DNA of 47,587 nucleotides, taken from contig JAADFJ010000039.1 of the NCBI GenBank assembly GCA_013152955.1, positions 1 through 47,587 of the forward strand, read 5' to 3'. The DNA comes from Campylobacterota bacterium. GTDB taxonomy: Bacteria > Campylobacterota_A > Desulfurellia > JAADFJ01. The translations under genes were made by a program, and so were the position numbers. Positions within the stretch are counted from its first letter, which is position 1. Every line of letters begins with the position of its first letter. The notes under the pieces are model-generated. The model was not told the DNA's origin and searched no databases. It saw nothing but the letters and a program-made list of their open reading frames with translations. Below are positions 29,431 through 42,498 of the stretch, piece by piece.

Positions 29431-29733
29431 ATGAATACTAATAACAGCAGCTGCAAGCCGTATCTTTCTGATAAAAGTATTGAAAATCTTCAAAGCAGAC
29501 TTTCAAAAATAGAAGGTCAGGTAAGAGGTATTTCAAAGATGCTGCAGGAGAAACGAAACTGTAACGAAATTCTTGTACAGATCTCTGCGATTAAATCGGC
29601 AATTAATCAGGTTGCGATAAGACTCCTTCAGGAACATTTTAAAAGCTGCGTAAAACCTGAGATAAATGCCGGAAGACAGGATATCATCGATGATTTGATG
29701 CTTGCCGTTGAAAGATTGATTAAAATAACATAA
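29431..29733 (+). CDS. csoR: CsoR/RcnR family metal-sensing repressor
   Basis: RLSKIEGQVRGISKMLQEKRNCNEILVQISAIKSAINQ...HFKSC. Confidence 0.88.
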   Translation: MNTNNSSCKPYLSDKSIENLQSRLSKIEGQVRGISKMLQEKRNCNEILVQISAIKSAINQVAIRLLQEHFKSCVKPEINAGRQDIIDDLMLAVERLIKIT

Positions 29734-29879
29734 TGAGATCACTCCGCAGATAGGTACCAGACCTGTTCCAGTATAGTAGTTATGAAAGGCTGGAAGTTGC
29801 ATATAATCATCAAAGAAAAATCCCGAATTGTATATAATAGCTGATATAATAAGACATAAGACAAACTGTTGAATGATGA

Positions 29880-29969
29880 TGGCGGAGGAGGTAGGATTCG
29901 AACCCACGGTGGAGAGGTCCCCACAACGGTTTTCAAGACCGCCGCCTTCAACCACTCGGCCACTCCTCC
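29880..29969 (-). tRNA. tRNA-Ser(TGA)
   Basis: GGAGGAGTGGCCGAGTGGTTGAAGGCGGCGGTCTTGAAAACCG...CTCCTCCGCCA. Confidence 0.96.
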
Positions 29970-29976
29970 CTGTATT

Positions 29977-30066
29977 TGGCGGAGAGGGCGGGATTTGAAC
30001 CCGCGATAGGAGTAATCCTATACTCGCTTAGCAGGCGAGCGCCTTCAGCCGCTCGGCCACCTCTCC
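29977..30066 (-). tRNA. tRNA-Ser(GCT)
   Basis: GGAGAGGTGGCCGAGCGGCTGAAGGCGCTCGCCTGCTAAGCGAG...CCTCTCCGCCA. Confidence 0.96.
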
Positions 30067-30100
30067 GGAGCCTTTAGTTTATATTAGAAAAACCGCTTTT

Positions 30101-31360
30101 TCAAGGGATAATATCGCTTCCCATATATGAGATCAAAGCCTCGGGAATCTTTATTGAGCCATCCTTTTGCTGATAATTTTCTATTACTGCAACCAGCGTT
30201 CTACCAACTGCAAGACCGGACCCGTTCAATATGTGCACGAAACGATTTTCTCCGTTCTCCCTGTATCTTATTTTCGCCCGTCTTGCTTGAAAATCACCTG
30301 TATTTGAACATGAGGAAATCTCCCGATAACGATTTTCTCCCGGCAGCCATACCTCTATATCGTATGTTTTTTTTGCAGAAAATCCGATGTCGCCTGTTGA
30401 TAATTCCATCACCCGATATGCAATGCCCAACGCCTGAAGTACACTTTCCGCATCCTTCACAAGCAGCTCAAGCTCGCTATCGGATTCATCAGGCCTGCAG
30501 AATTTTACAAGCTCCACTTTGTTAAATTGATGCTGGCGTATAATTCCCCTTACATCCTTTCCGTATGATCCCGCCTCCTTTCTAAAGCACACAGAATACT
30601 CCTGATATTTAATAGGCAGATCATACGCCTCAATTATTTCACCTGCATGAAGATTGACCAATGTCACTTCTGCAGTCGGTATAAGAAACAGTTCATCATC
30701 GGTTCGGTAAAGATCATCTATAAATTTAGGAAGCTGCCCGGTACCCATAAGTGCCTCCGCCTTTACAAGAACCGGCGTCAATATCTCCTGATAACCTTGC
30801 TTCAAATGAATATCAAGCATAAAATTTATCAACGATCTTTCAAGTTTCGCTCCCTTGTCTTTATGCACCACAAATCTGCTTCCCGAAAGTTTGGCAGCCC
30901 TATCAAAATCAAGCATTCCAAGCTGCTTCGCCAGCTGCCAATGATTTTTTGGTTTAAAGTCAAATACGGTCGGTTCTCCCCACTTTTTTACTACTCGGTT
31001 TGTCGACTCATCTTTACCGACCGGAATCGTCTCATCGGGCAGATTAGGTATCTCCATAAGCAGCCCTTTAAGTACAGCCTTTTTTGACACTGCCTGCTCT
31101 TTTATCTGCCTGATCTGCTCTTTTATCTGTTTATTGTTTTGTTTCAACTCATCAATCTTTTTCCTGTCGCCTGCAACCCGCTTAAACAGCTTTGCATTAA
31201 CTTTAGCCTTATGCTGAAGTTGTTCAAGCGTCCCGTTTATCTCAAGAAACTCTTTATCAAGCTCAACAATTCGGTCCCAATCAATTTTGTAGTGAAAGCG
31301 TTTCTCTATCTGTTTTTTAACATAGTCAATATTCTTTCTTATAAGTCCTATTGCGATCAC
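30101..31360 (-). CDS. serS: Seryl-tRNA synthetase
   Basis: FLIPTAEVTLVNLHAGEI, CFRKEAGSYGKDVRGIIRQHQFNKVEL, EISSCSNTGDFQARRAKIRYR. Confidence 0.97.
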   Translation of the reverse strand: MIAIGLIRKNIDYVKKQIEKRFHYKIDWDRIVELDKEFLEINGTLEQLQHKAKVNAKLFKRVAGDRKKIDELKQNNKQIKEQIRQIKEQAVSKKAVLKGLLMEIPNLPDETIPVGKDESTNRVVKKWGEPTVFDFKPKNHWQLAKQLGMLDFDRAAKLSGSRFVVHKDKGAKLERSLINFMLDIHLKQGYQEILTPVLVKAEALMGTGQLPKFIDDLYRTDDELFLIPTAEVTLVNLHAGEIIEAYDLPIKYQEYSVCFRKEAGSYGKDVRGIIRQHQFNKVELVKFCRPDESDSELELLVKDAESVLQALGIAYRVMELSTGDIGFSAKKTYDIEVWLPGENRYREISSCSNTGDFQARRAKIRYRENGENRFVHILNGSGLAVGRTLVAVIENYQQKDGSIKIPEALISYMGSDIIP

Positions 31361-31803
31361 TTCTCCTCCTTAGCAAGAGACTTTTCAATTTCATAACAAC
31401 CGTATCGTAGAGATTTTATTTTTATAGTCAATTTCGGCAGCAAAAGTTTTCCTATCTCCTCGATAACTCTGAGCGATTCTTCAACCCTTTTAAAATTACC
31501 GGCACTAACATCGCTCAACCCGGCCCTTGAGACCTCATCCTTCAGTGTTATTTCGGTACCGCAGTCGTTTTCGGTGTCTCTTGACTGAAGCAGAGGCAGC
31601 CTGATTCTATACTCCTTTTCACATTCGGTCAGACTATGTCTGAATTTTTTGAGAATCAGAATATTCTCTTGCTGACTTTCATAACAAAAGCGGTAAATAT
31701 CCTCAATAACACGCATTCCTTCTCTTGCTCTGTTGAAATTTGCATCCAGAAGCCTCAAAAGTTTTTCATTGCTACTGTTGCTGGAATATTCCTTCAAGTC
31801 CAT
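31357..31803 (-). CDS. thiD2: Stand-alone ThiD2-domain protein (putative HMP-P kinase)
   Basis: LRLLDANFNRAREGMRVIEDIYRF...AGNFKRVEESLRVIEEIGK; no ThiE domain fused. Confidence 0.75.
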   Translation of the reverse strand: MDLKEYSSNSSNEKLLRLLDANFNRAREGMRVIEDIYRFCYESQQENILILKKFRHSLTECEKEYRIRLPLLQSRDTENDCGTEITLKDEVSRAGLSDVSAGNFKRVEESLRVIEEIGKLLLPKLTIKIKSLRYGCYEIEKSLAKEEK

Positions 31804-32548
31804 ACCTGTTGCTTTTTTCTATTAAAACAAGAAATTTTACGCTGTCGCCGGCTTTCCATTGAACATCTTCCCTATTAAAAACAACTATCTTGAAGCGTCC
31901 TATATTTTTAAGATAGACAAATGAGGCTCTTCGGCCTTTTCTGATTCTTCTTATTGCACCATCAAGAATAACGATTTTTCCTATATGATTTTCTATCTGT
32001 TCTTTTGTTTTTATAACATCGGGTTTTTTCCGTTTAATCTCTTTTGTTCCGTTTTTCCATAACCGGACAAACTCTTTCTCGTAAAGTGCTCCAATTCGCT
32101 TATTATGAATAATAAGCATATTTTCATTATTTCTTGAATTTGCCGATGCAGTCCAGTTGTAAGAACCGGTAAGAACGGTTTTTTTGTCTATTACGGCAAA
32201 TTTGTTGTGCATAATTCCATCTACACCATAAAGCGAGATTACGGCTGCATATTTTACATTTACCCCATGATTAGTTAGATATTTCGCCTTGCTGTATAAA
32301 TTGCCGACGGCATTCTTAGTGTCCAAAAGCACCCTAACGATTACCTTCTGTTTCGATAACTTTATTATTTTCTGCGCAAGAGGTCTATCGGTAAAGCTGA
32401 ACATCGCGATATCCGCACTTGCTCTTGCCTTATCAAGCGCACCGATTATATGGGTTCTGACATGATCATTAGGAGAAAAATAAACATCAATGGAAGAAGA
32501 ACCTGATGGGGAAAATAAAAATATGAACAGCCCCGCCACAACTATCAA
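31772..32548 (-). CDS. Phospholipase D-like nuclease
   Basis: VYFSPNDHVRTHIIGAL; HNKFAVIDKKTVLTGSYNWTASANSRNNENMLII single HKD motif; C-terminal OB-like segment. Confidence 0.85.
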   Translation of the reverse strand: MIVVAGLFIFLFSPSGSSSIDVYFSPNDHVRTHIIGALDKARASADIAMFSFTDRPLAQKIIKLSKQKVIVRVLLDTKNAVGNLYSKAKYLTNHGVNVKYAAVISLYGVDGIMHNKFAVIDKKTVLTGSYNWTASANSRNNENMLIIHNKRIGALYEKEFVRLWKNGTKEIKRKKPDVIKTKEQIENHIGKIVILDGAIRRIRKGRRASFVYLKNIGRFKIVVFNREDVQWKAGDSVKFLVLIEKSNRYGLEGIFQQQ

Positions 32549-32597
32549 AATAGCGTTATACCTAATTAACGCATAGCGGAATTTACTGCTGTTTTTA

Positions 32598-36090
<3,493 letters not shown>

Positions 36091-36933
36091 TTACGCCTCC
36101 GGCTCCACATATTTCTGAGCCGTACTTATGGCAAGTTTTCTGACACGTCTTATGTAGTTGGTTCTTTCGGTAACGCTAATTGCTCCTCTGGCATCAAGGA
36201 GATTGAACAGATGAGAACATTTTATGCAGCAATCATAAGCCGGTTTCACAAGATCGGCATCAATCAGTCTTAATCCTTCATTTTCATATTCGTTAAAAAG
36301 CCTGAAAAGCATAGCAATGTCAGCTGTCTCAAAATTATATTTTGAGTATACCTTTTCATCCTGAATATGAATATCTCCATAACTGTAATCTTTACTCCAC
36401 TTGATATCAAATACCGACTGTTTTTTTTGAAGATACATCGCAATTCTTTCTGTCCCGTATGTCAGCTCGCATGATATGGGATCAAGATTAACTCCGCCAA
36501 CCTGCTGAAAATAGGTAAACTGACTGATTTCCATTCCGTCAAGCCAAACTTCCCATCCAAGACCCCATGCTCCAAGCGTCGGTGATTGCCAATTGTCTTC
36601 CACGAATCTTATATCATGCTTTTTTGTTTCTATTCCGAGCGCTTCAAGGCTTTTAAGATAAAGCTCCTGTGAATCAATCGGTGAAGGTTTTAGAATGACC
36701 TGATATTGATAATAATGCTGCAATCTGTTGGGGTTGTCTCCGTAACGACCGTCAGTCGGGCGGCGTGAAGGCTGGACATACGCGCACCTCCACGGTTTGT
36801 TTCCCAACACTCCGAAAAATGTTGCATGATGAAAAGTTCCGGCTCCAACCTCTATATCATAAGGCTGTAATATTATACACCCGTTTTCTTTCCAATAATT
36901 ATGCAATGTTATGAGTATATCCTGATATAACAA
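36091..36933 (-). CDS. glyQ: Glycyl-tRNA synthetase alpha subunit
   Basis: [69 protein letters not shown]. Confidence 0.98.
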   Translation of the reverse strand: MLYQDILITLHNYWKENGCIILQPYDIEVGAGTFHHATFFGVLGNKPWRCAYVQPSRRPTDGRYGDNPNRLQHYYQYQVILKPSPIDSQELYLKSLEALGIETKKHDIRFVEDNWQSPTLGAWGLGWEVWLDGMEISQFTYFQQVGGVNLDPISCELTYGTERIAMYLQKKQSVFDIKWSKDYSYGDIHIQDEKVYSKYNFETADIAMLFRLFNEYENEGLRLIDADLVKPAYDCCIKCSHLFNLLDARGAISVTERTNYIRRVRKLAISTAQKYVEPEA

Positions 36934-36942
36934 TTGCCCTCC

Positions 36943-37560
36943 TTAATATTTTCTGCTAAAAATTGCCGAAAACAGAAGTCCGTACATAAATCCGCCGATA
37001 TGAATCAGCCATCCGGTATCGGTTTTATCGGTAAACGTCATTATACTGTCTATATACTGAATTACAAACCAAATTGCAACAAAAAGTAGAATGAAAATTC
37101 TTGAAAAATGATGTACAAACGGATCCAATCTGAAATATCTGATCTTTTGGGCTGCAAAATAATATATATATCCGGCTACTATTGCACTTATTGCTCCGCT
37201 TGCTCCTATTATCGGAATTGATGAGCTGCTGTTAAAAAATGAGTAAAAGAGAACACTTGCTGCTGAAGCCGATATAAACAGTAAAAAATATTGCCTGTGT
37301 CCGATTTCCATCTCAAGATCATTGCCGAAAATATAGATAAAAACAGCATTTGTAGCAAGATGAAAAAAATCGTAATGCAGAAATGCGTAAGAGATTATGC
37401 GCCAGAAAGCCAATCTGTCAAAAAAAAGCGATGGAGAAAATGACAGACTCGCAAAAATAGAGTTTTTTTCTGCACCAACTGCATATATAACAACAAAAGA
37501 CACTATTAAAAATAGATTGACCGCAGGTAATCTATTTATTGCGGCTGCAGCATTTCTCAT
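36943..37560 (-). CDS. Rhomboid family intramembrane serine protease
   Basis: HLATNAVFIYIFG, GASGAISAIVAGY, HIGGFMYGLLF. Confidence 0.88.
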   Translation of the reverse strand: MRNAAAAINRLPAVNLFLIVSFVVIYAVGAEKNSIFASLSFSPSLFFDRLAFWRIISYAFLHYDFFHLATNAVFIYIFGNDLEMEIGHRQYFLLFISASAASVLFYSFFNSSSSIPIIGASGAISAIVAGYIYYFAAQKIRYFRLDPFVHHFSRIFILLFVAIWFVIQYIDSIMTFTDKTDTGWLIHIGGFMYGLLFSAIFSRKY

Positions 37561-37738
37561 AAATATCCGGTTTTCTTAAAGGACATTTTTATTGATCCAT
37601 AAACAAACATCCAAACTTCAAATTAGAATCTTCTTTCATTGCAAATCCAGGCAAAAAATCCAGCCGTACATATGCAATTTATGTCTTGCCTGCAAATTCG
37701 GACTCTCAATTTAAAACACTCGTAAATGATAGGCGCCC

Positions 37739-38557
37739 TCAAAAAGATCGGATAAGACGCGCTGCAGGTTCTCCAAAACGAATCTTTTCTCCCCGTTCTA
37801 CTTCAATATTGAATGTATCAGGCTGCCCGATCAGTACCACGGTAGAACCCATCATAAACATTCCAATCTGTTCCGCTTTATCCAGCCAAAGATTTTCATA
37901 TTTATAGTGAGACGGTTTGCCGCAATTTACATTTTCATGAACCCTGTTATCAAATGAAATTATTATTTTGCCAACATCAAGCGCTCCGACAAAAACAATG
38001 AAGAACAGCCTTCCTGCTGCGTCATAACATTCCATAATCACTCTCTCATTTTGTATGAACAGATTTAATCTTTTGCGGCATGAAGGAATATTTACAGGAT
38101 AAAGTTTGCCCGGCTTATAAAGCAGAGACACTATTCTGAGCTTACAAGGCGCGTGATACCTATGATAATCTTTTGGCGAAAGATAAAAATTGATGAAGTT
38201 GCCTCCGTAAATCTTTTGTGCACAGGAAGCGTAACGATCTGTCAGCAGATCATCAACGGAATACGGCATTCCTTTTATTTGAAGAAGAATATTATCTTTT
38301 ATTGTTCCGCATTCTGTTACAAGTGCATCAACAGGTGAAATCAGAATCTCATCATCTGTATTAATTGTTCTCTCATATTTAAGTTCTCTCGAAAAAAGTG
38401 CATTCAAAGTAGGATAGCTATCCGGATCATTAAACTCACTCATATCTACTCTCATAAGTTTAACATAGAGATTATTGATAATCTTTCGGATAAACGGCGG
38501 AAATTCCTTTGATGCAAAAATTCCGAATAGATGCGAAAAAAGCGCTGTCCAATGCAT
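37739..38557 (-). CDS. psd: Phosphatidylserine decarboxylase
   Basis: FINFYLSPKDYHRYHAPC, FVGALDVGKI, FMMGSTVVLI (GST cleavage site). Confidence 0.92.
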   Translation of the reverse strand: MHWTALFSHLFGIFASKEFPPFIRKIINNLYVKLMRVDMSEFNDPDSYPTLNALFSRELKYERTINTDDEILISPVDALVTECGTIKDNILLQIKGMPYSVDDLLTDRYASCAQKIYGGNFINFYLSPKDYHRYHAPCKLRIVSLLYKPGKLYPVNIPSCRKRLNLFIQNERVIMECYDAAGRLFFIVFVGALDVGKIIISFDNRVHENVNCGKPSHYKYENLWLDKAEQIGMFMMGSTVVLIGQPDTFNIEVERGEKIRFGEPAARLIRSF

Positions 38558-38763
38558 AAAATACCTCTCTGTTTTTGACAGACAAACAGTTGTTCTGCAG
38601 TTCTGCCGTACTGTCCCGTTTGAATATCCGCTGGCATATAACTTTTGTTAAAGTATAGCAAATTCAGCTGTTTTGTCCATATTAATAATACATCTTGATA
38701 TAAGGCAACAAGAAATGCACAAGTGAGCAAAATTTATAATTTTATAAAAATATATAAAAAGAC

Positions 38764-38792
38764 TTGACAGCAGATATATTTGATGCTATAAG
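38764..38792 (+). promoter_or_regulatory. Promoter of RRM gene
   Basis: TTGACA-N17-TATAAG. Confidence 0.65.
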
Positions 38793-38796
38793 TTAC

Positions 38797-38855
38797 CAAT
38801 CTTTTATATGATTAGCGTTAATATAAAAGGTTGCCGTCTGCCAAAAGACAGATGG
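38797..38855 (+). promoter_or_regulatory. Two-hairpin 5' leader of RRM gene
   Basis: caatcttttatat...atataaaaggttg followed by ccgtctg...cagatgg. Confidence 0.5.
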
Positions 38856-38879
38856 TAGAAATTTTAGAGGTAGGTGTAC

Positions 38880-39149
38880 ATGGTTAAGACGCTTTATGTT
38901 GGAAATCTTCCATACAATTGTTCGGAAGAAGACTTGAAGAATTTGTTTTCTGATTATTGTGAGGTCAACTCGGCTAAAATAATAGCTGATAGAGAGACCG
39001 GAAGATCGAGAGGGTTTGGATTTGTTGAGGTAGAATCTGATAACGTTTCTGCTGCAATTGAAGCTACAGATGGAAAGGAGTTTGGCGGACGTAATCTCAG
39101 GGTTAACGAAGCAAAGGAGAGAAAAGCAGCGGCGCACAGCAGATATTAA
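38880..39149 (+). CDS. RRM-domain RNA-binding protein
   Basis: KTLYVGNLPYNCSEEDLKNLF...GRSRGFGFVEV: RNP2 and RNP1 motifs. Confidence 0.93.
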   Translation: MVKTLYVGNLPYNCSEEDLKNLFSDYCEVNSAKIIADRETGRSRGFGFVEVESDNVSAAIEATDGKEFGGRNLRVNEAKERKAAAHSRY

Positions 39150-39162
39150 ACAAAATTAAGAT

Positions 39163-39203
39163 AAATATAGATCGTCTTTTGCAAATTAGACGGTCTATAT
39201 TTC
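39163..39203 (+). terminator. Hairpin after RRM gene
   Basis: aaatatagatcgtct...agacggtctatattt. Confidence 0.65.
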
Positions 39204-39377
39204 TATATAAATCTTATTCAAAATGACAACTGGTCGAGTTTTTCATTTGGCTGAATGATTTGGTTGATTTCTAATTAAAGTTCAGTTTGATCTGAATTCT
39301 GCAAACTTTGTCGCTTTACACAATCTTTTATTATTTCTTTATCCAATCCAACTTTTCAGCTTATGGAACAAATTAGT

Positions 39378-39505
39378 TTGAGAATTTTAATTTTTTGAAG
39401 ATTGTTTTTTCTTCGGCTTCCCTGCTAACTTTATGAAGTTTCCTATGCGTTGAGTTAAACTTCTTTGAATTTAATCCGTTAGTCCTTCATAAGTTTGCCT
39501 TAACA
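39378..39505. repeat. MITE family A, decayed inner/right half
   Basis: aattttaattttttgaagattg...ggcttccctgctaactttatgaagtttcctatgcgttgagttaaacttctttgaa...gttagtccttcataagtttgcc aligns to 24460-24605 and 44640-44750. Confidence 0.7.
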
Positions 39506-39580
39506 CTTGATTAGCAAAGATTATCAACTATATTTCTATCTAATGATAAAAAATTTTCTTCACAGCAAAAATATATCAAG

Positions 39581-40432
39581 ATGAGATTGTTAGAAAGACT
39601 GAAAAAAGGCTTATTAAAAACCAGGACAGCTATATCTATCGGAAAATTTGATCCGGAGCTTCTTGAGGAAAAGCTGCTTGCTGCGGATTTTGGATCAGAG
39701 ACATCTGATAAAATAATAGAAGCTATCAAAAAAATAGCAGATAAAAATAACTGGAAAGAAGCTGCAAGGAAGATTATTTACGAAAGCCTTATAATGGTTG
39801 AAAAACCAATCAGATACTACAAAACACCTTTTATTATGATGTTCGTAGGCATAAACGGAGGCGGAAAGACGACAACAATAGGAAAACTCGCCTATCAATA
39901 TAATCAGGCTGGAAGATCGGTAATCCTGGCAGCAGCAGACACATATAGGGCTGCGGCAACCGACCAGCTTGAAATCTGGGCAAAGCGTTCGGATTCCAAA
40001 ATCGTGAAACAACCCGAGGGAAGCGACCCGTCGTCGGTTGCATTTGATGCCTGTTCTTCGGCAAAAGCAAAAAAAACGGATATTGTAATGATCGATACGG
40101 CAGGAAGACTGCACACCAACCAAAACCTAACCCGACAGCTCATAAAGATGAAGCGGGTTATAAAAAAGATAGATGAGGATGCACCGCATGAAATAATTCT
40201 TGTTATAGACAGTACAATAGGTAGAAATAGCTTGATTCAAGCTGAACAATTCGATAAGGCTCTCGGATTAACAGGTATTGTTGTCACAAAACTTGATGGC
40301 ACCTCAAAAGGAGGTATAATTGTTGATATAGCAAAAGAGCTGAAAATTCCAATCAGATATATAGGATTCGGAGAAAAAATAGAAGACTTAAAAGCGTTCG
40401 ATGCAAAAGAGTTTTCAAACGCCTTAATTTAG
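39581..40432 (+). CDS. ftsY: Signal recognition particle receptor FtsY (short, no acidic A domain)
   Basis: VGINGGGKTTTIGKLAY, AADTYRAAATDQLEIW, DTAGRLHTNQNL, TKLDGTSKGG. Confidence 0.95.
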   Translation: MRLLERLKKGLLKTRTAISIGKFDPELLEEKLLAADFGSETSDKIIEAIKKIADKNNWKEAARKIIYESLIMVEKPIRYYKTPFIMMFVGINGGGKTTTIGKLAYQYNQAGRSVILAAADTYRAAATDQLEIWAKRSDSKIVKQPEGSDPSSVAFDACSSAKAKKTDIVMIDTAGRLHTNQNLTRQLIKMKRVIKKIDEDAPHEIILVIDSTIGRNSLIQAEQFDKALGLTGIVVTKLDGTSKGGIIVDIAKELKIPIRYIGFGEKIEDLKAFDAKEFSNALI

Positions 40433-40440
40433 GAGGGCAG

Positions 40441-41433
40441 ATGGATCAAAATCCACAGTTTGATATTAAAAATATCAATTTCAATTTCAACAAAATAAAT
40501 TTCAAGTCATTGGGAATTATAGCAATAGCAATCATTGTTGCCGTAATTCTGTTCTCTTCATGGTTTACGGTCAAAACCGATTCGGTAGGTGTTGTACTCA
40601 GATTTGGTAAATATGTCCGAATCGCAGGACCTGGACTTAATTTTAAACTGCCGTACGGTATAGAAAAGGTATATGATGTTCCTGTTCAAAGGCAGCTTAA
40701 GCTTGAGTTCGGATTCAGATCGGTACTTCCGGGAATGCGAACACAATATTCTGAAAAAGGATACAAAAGTGAATCGCTTATGCTTACCGGCGATCTTAAT
40801 GCAGTCGTAGTTCAATGGATAGTACAATATAGAATCGACAATCCGTACGATTATCTTTTCAAGGTAAAGGATCCAACACAGGTATTCAGAAATATGAACG
40901 AAGCCGTTATGAGATCAGTTGTAGGAGATAGGACGGTTGATGAAGTTTTGACCGTAGGACGCCAAGAGGTTGCCGCCACGGCAACAAAAATGCTGCAGAA
41001 GTTGTCAAACCAGTACGGTATGGGTATAAGAGTTGCTCAGGTTGTGCTTCAGGATGTTATGCCCCCCGAACAAGTTAAGCCGGCATTCAATGCAGTTAAC
41101 GAAGCTCAGCAGGAAAAAGCAAAGCTCATAAATCAGGCTCTTGCTAACTATAACAGAGCAATACCGAAAGCCAAAGGGAAAGCGGCGCAAACCATTCAGA
41201 TAGCAAAAGGATATGCGATTAATAAAATCAATAGAGCCAAAGGCAATGCTGACAGATTTGATAAATTCTTTAATGCCTATATGACCGCAAAAAATGTAAC
41301 ATACCAGCGTATCTATCTTAATACAATGGCTGATATTCTATCAAAAGCCAAAAAAGTCATAAGCGATGGGAAAGCAACCACACTTCCCATTTTGCCGCTT
41401 AAACGACTGCTTCAGAACAGAGGTGAAAAATGA
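40441..41433 (+). CDS. hflK: HflK-like SPFH protein
   Basis: SWFTVKTDSVGVVLRFGKYVRIAGPGLNFKLPYGIEKVYDVPVQ. Confidence 0.9.
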   Translation: MDQNPQFDIKNINFNFNKINFKSLGIIAIAIIVAVILFSSWFTVKTDSVGVVLRFGKYVRIAGPGLNFKLPYGIEKVYDVPVQRQLKLEFGFRSVLPGMRTQYSEKGYKSESLMLTGDLNAVVVQWIVQYRIDNPYDYLFKVKDPTQVFRNMNEAVMRSVVGDRTVDEVLTVGRQEVAATATKMLQKLSNQYGMGIRVAQVVLQDVMPPEQVKPAFNAVNEAQQEKAKLINQALANYNRAIPKAKGKAAQTIQIAKGYAINKINRAKGNADRFDKFFNAYMTAKNVTYQRIYLNTMADILSKAKKVISDGKATTLPILPLKRLLQNRGEK

Positions 41434-42383
41434 AAGGGAAAAGATCACTATTTGCAATAGCAGCGATAATTCTGGCGATAGTTGTTATTTCATCCGCATA
41501 CACGGTTAACCCGGCTGAACAGGTAATAATAACACAATTCGGAAAACCGGTGGGAAAAGCAGTTACAACCGCAGGACTTCATTTCAAAATCCCGATAATA
41601 CAAGAGGCGAATTTCTTTGACAAACGCGCCCTGGAATGGTATGGGTATCCAACGCAGGTATCTACAAAAGATAAACGGTTTGTTTGGATTGATACATATG
41701 CAATATGGAAAATAACTAATCCGCTTCTGTTCTTTAAAAGAGTCAAAAATGAAAGGGGAGCTCAATCGCGGCTTGATGACATTTTAGACGGGCAGACAAG
41801 AAATGCCGTTGCCGACCATAAACTCGTCGAACTGATACGATCAACAAACAGAAATATTAAAGACAGTGAAGCATTTGAGAACTCACCTATTGCTACACTT
41901 CCAAATATTAGCTATGGAAGAAAACAAGTCACCCGTTCAATAGTGGCTATAGCAAATAAACGTACTCAAAGGTTGGGTATGACAGTGCTCGATCTTCAAT
42001 TCAAAAGAATAAACTATGTTGAATCTGTCAGAAAAACAATATTTCAGCGTATGATAACCAGAAGAGAACAGATAGCCGACAAATTCAAATCCGAGGGAGC
42101 CGGAGAAGCTGCAAAAATTTTGGGAAACAAAGATCGTGAGCTGAAAAGGATAAACTCTCAGGCTTACAAAATAGCTCAACAGATCAAAGGTATTGCGGAC
42201 GCGAAAGCCACTCTCATATATGCAAAGGCTTATAATAAAAATGCAGATTCGCGCAGGTTCTACAAATTTCTTAAAACTATGGAAACATACAAGAAGAGTA
42301 TATCAAAGAATGACTGGCTTATGCTCTCTGCGGATTCAGGTATATATAAGTTACTGGGGAAAGAATCAATCGATAAAAAATAA
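41430..42383 (+). CDS. hflC: HflC-like SPFH protein
   Basis: TVNPAEQVIITQFGKPVGKAVTTAGLHFKIP; overlaps hflK. Confidence 0.92.
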   Translation: MKGKRSLFAIAAIILAIVVISSAYTVNPAEQVIITQFGKPVGKAVTTAGLHFKIPIIQEANFFDKRALEWYGYPTQVSTKDKRFVWIDTYAIWKITNPLLFFKRVKNERGAQSRLDDILDGQTRNAVADHKLVELIRSTNRNIKDSEAFENSPIATLPNISYGRKQVTRSIVAIANKRTQRLGMTVLDLQFKRINYVESVRKTIFQRMITRREQIADKFKSEGAGEAAKILGNKDRELKRINSQAYKIAQQIKGIADAKATLIYAKAYNKNADSRRFYKFLKTMETYKKSISKNDWLMLSADSGIYKLLGKESIDKK

Positions 42384-42401
42384 TATAATAATATAACAAA
42401 G

Positions 42402-42472
42402 ATTACCTCTGCTAATTCATAAACGCTCATCTTGAGCTCGGATGTGAAACGCTTGGAATTAATAGAGGTGAT
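42402..42472. repeat. Repeat family B, compact 71-bp palindromic copy
   Basis: attacctctgctaattcataaacgc...cgcttggaattaatagaggtgat. Confidence 0.65.
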
Positions 42473-42498
42473 CCAAATTAAAATTTACGGGAGATGAA

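Noticed and set aside
39581-40432. FtsY truncated pseudogene because of missing A domain
   Set aside because: NG domain motifs are all intact and many bacteria have short FtsY; not evidence of decay.
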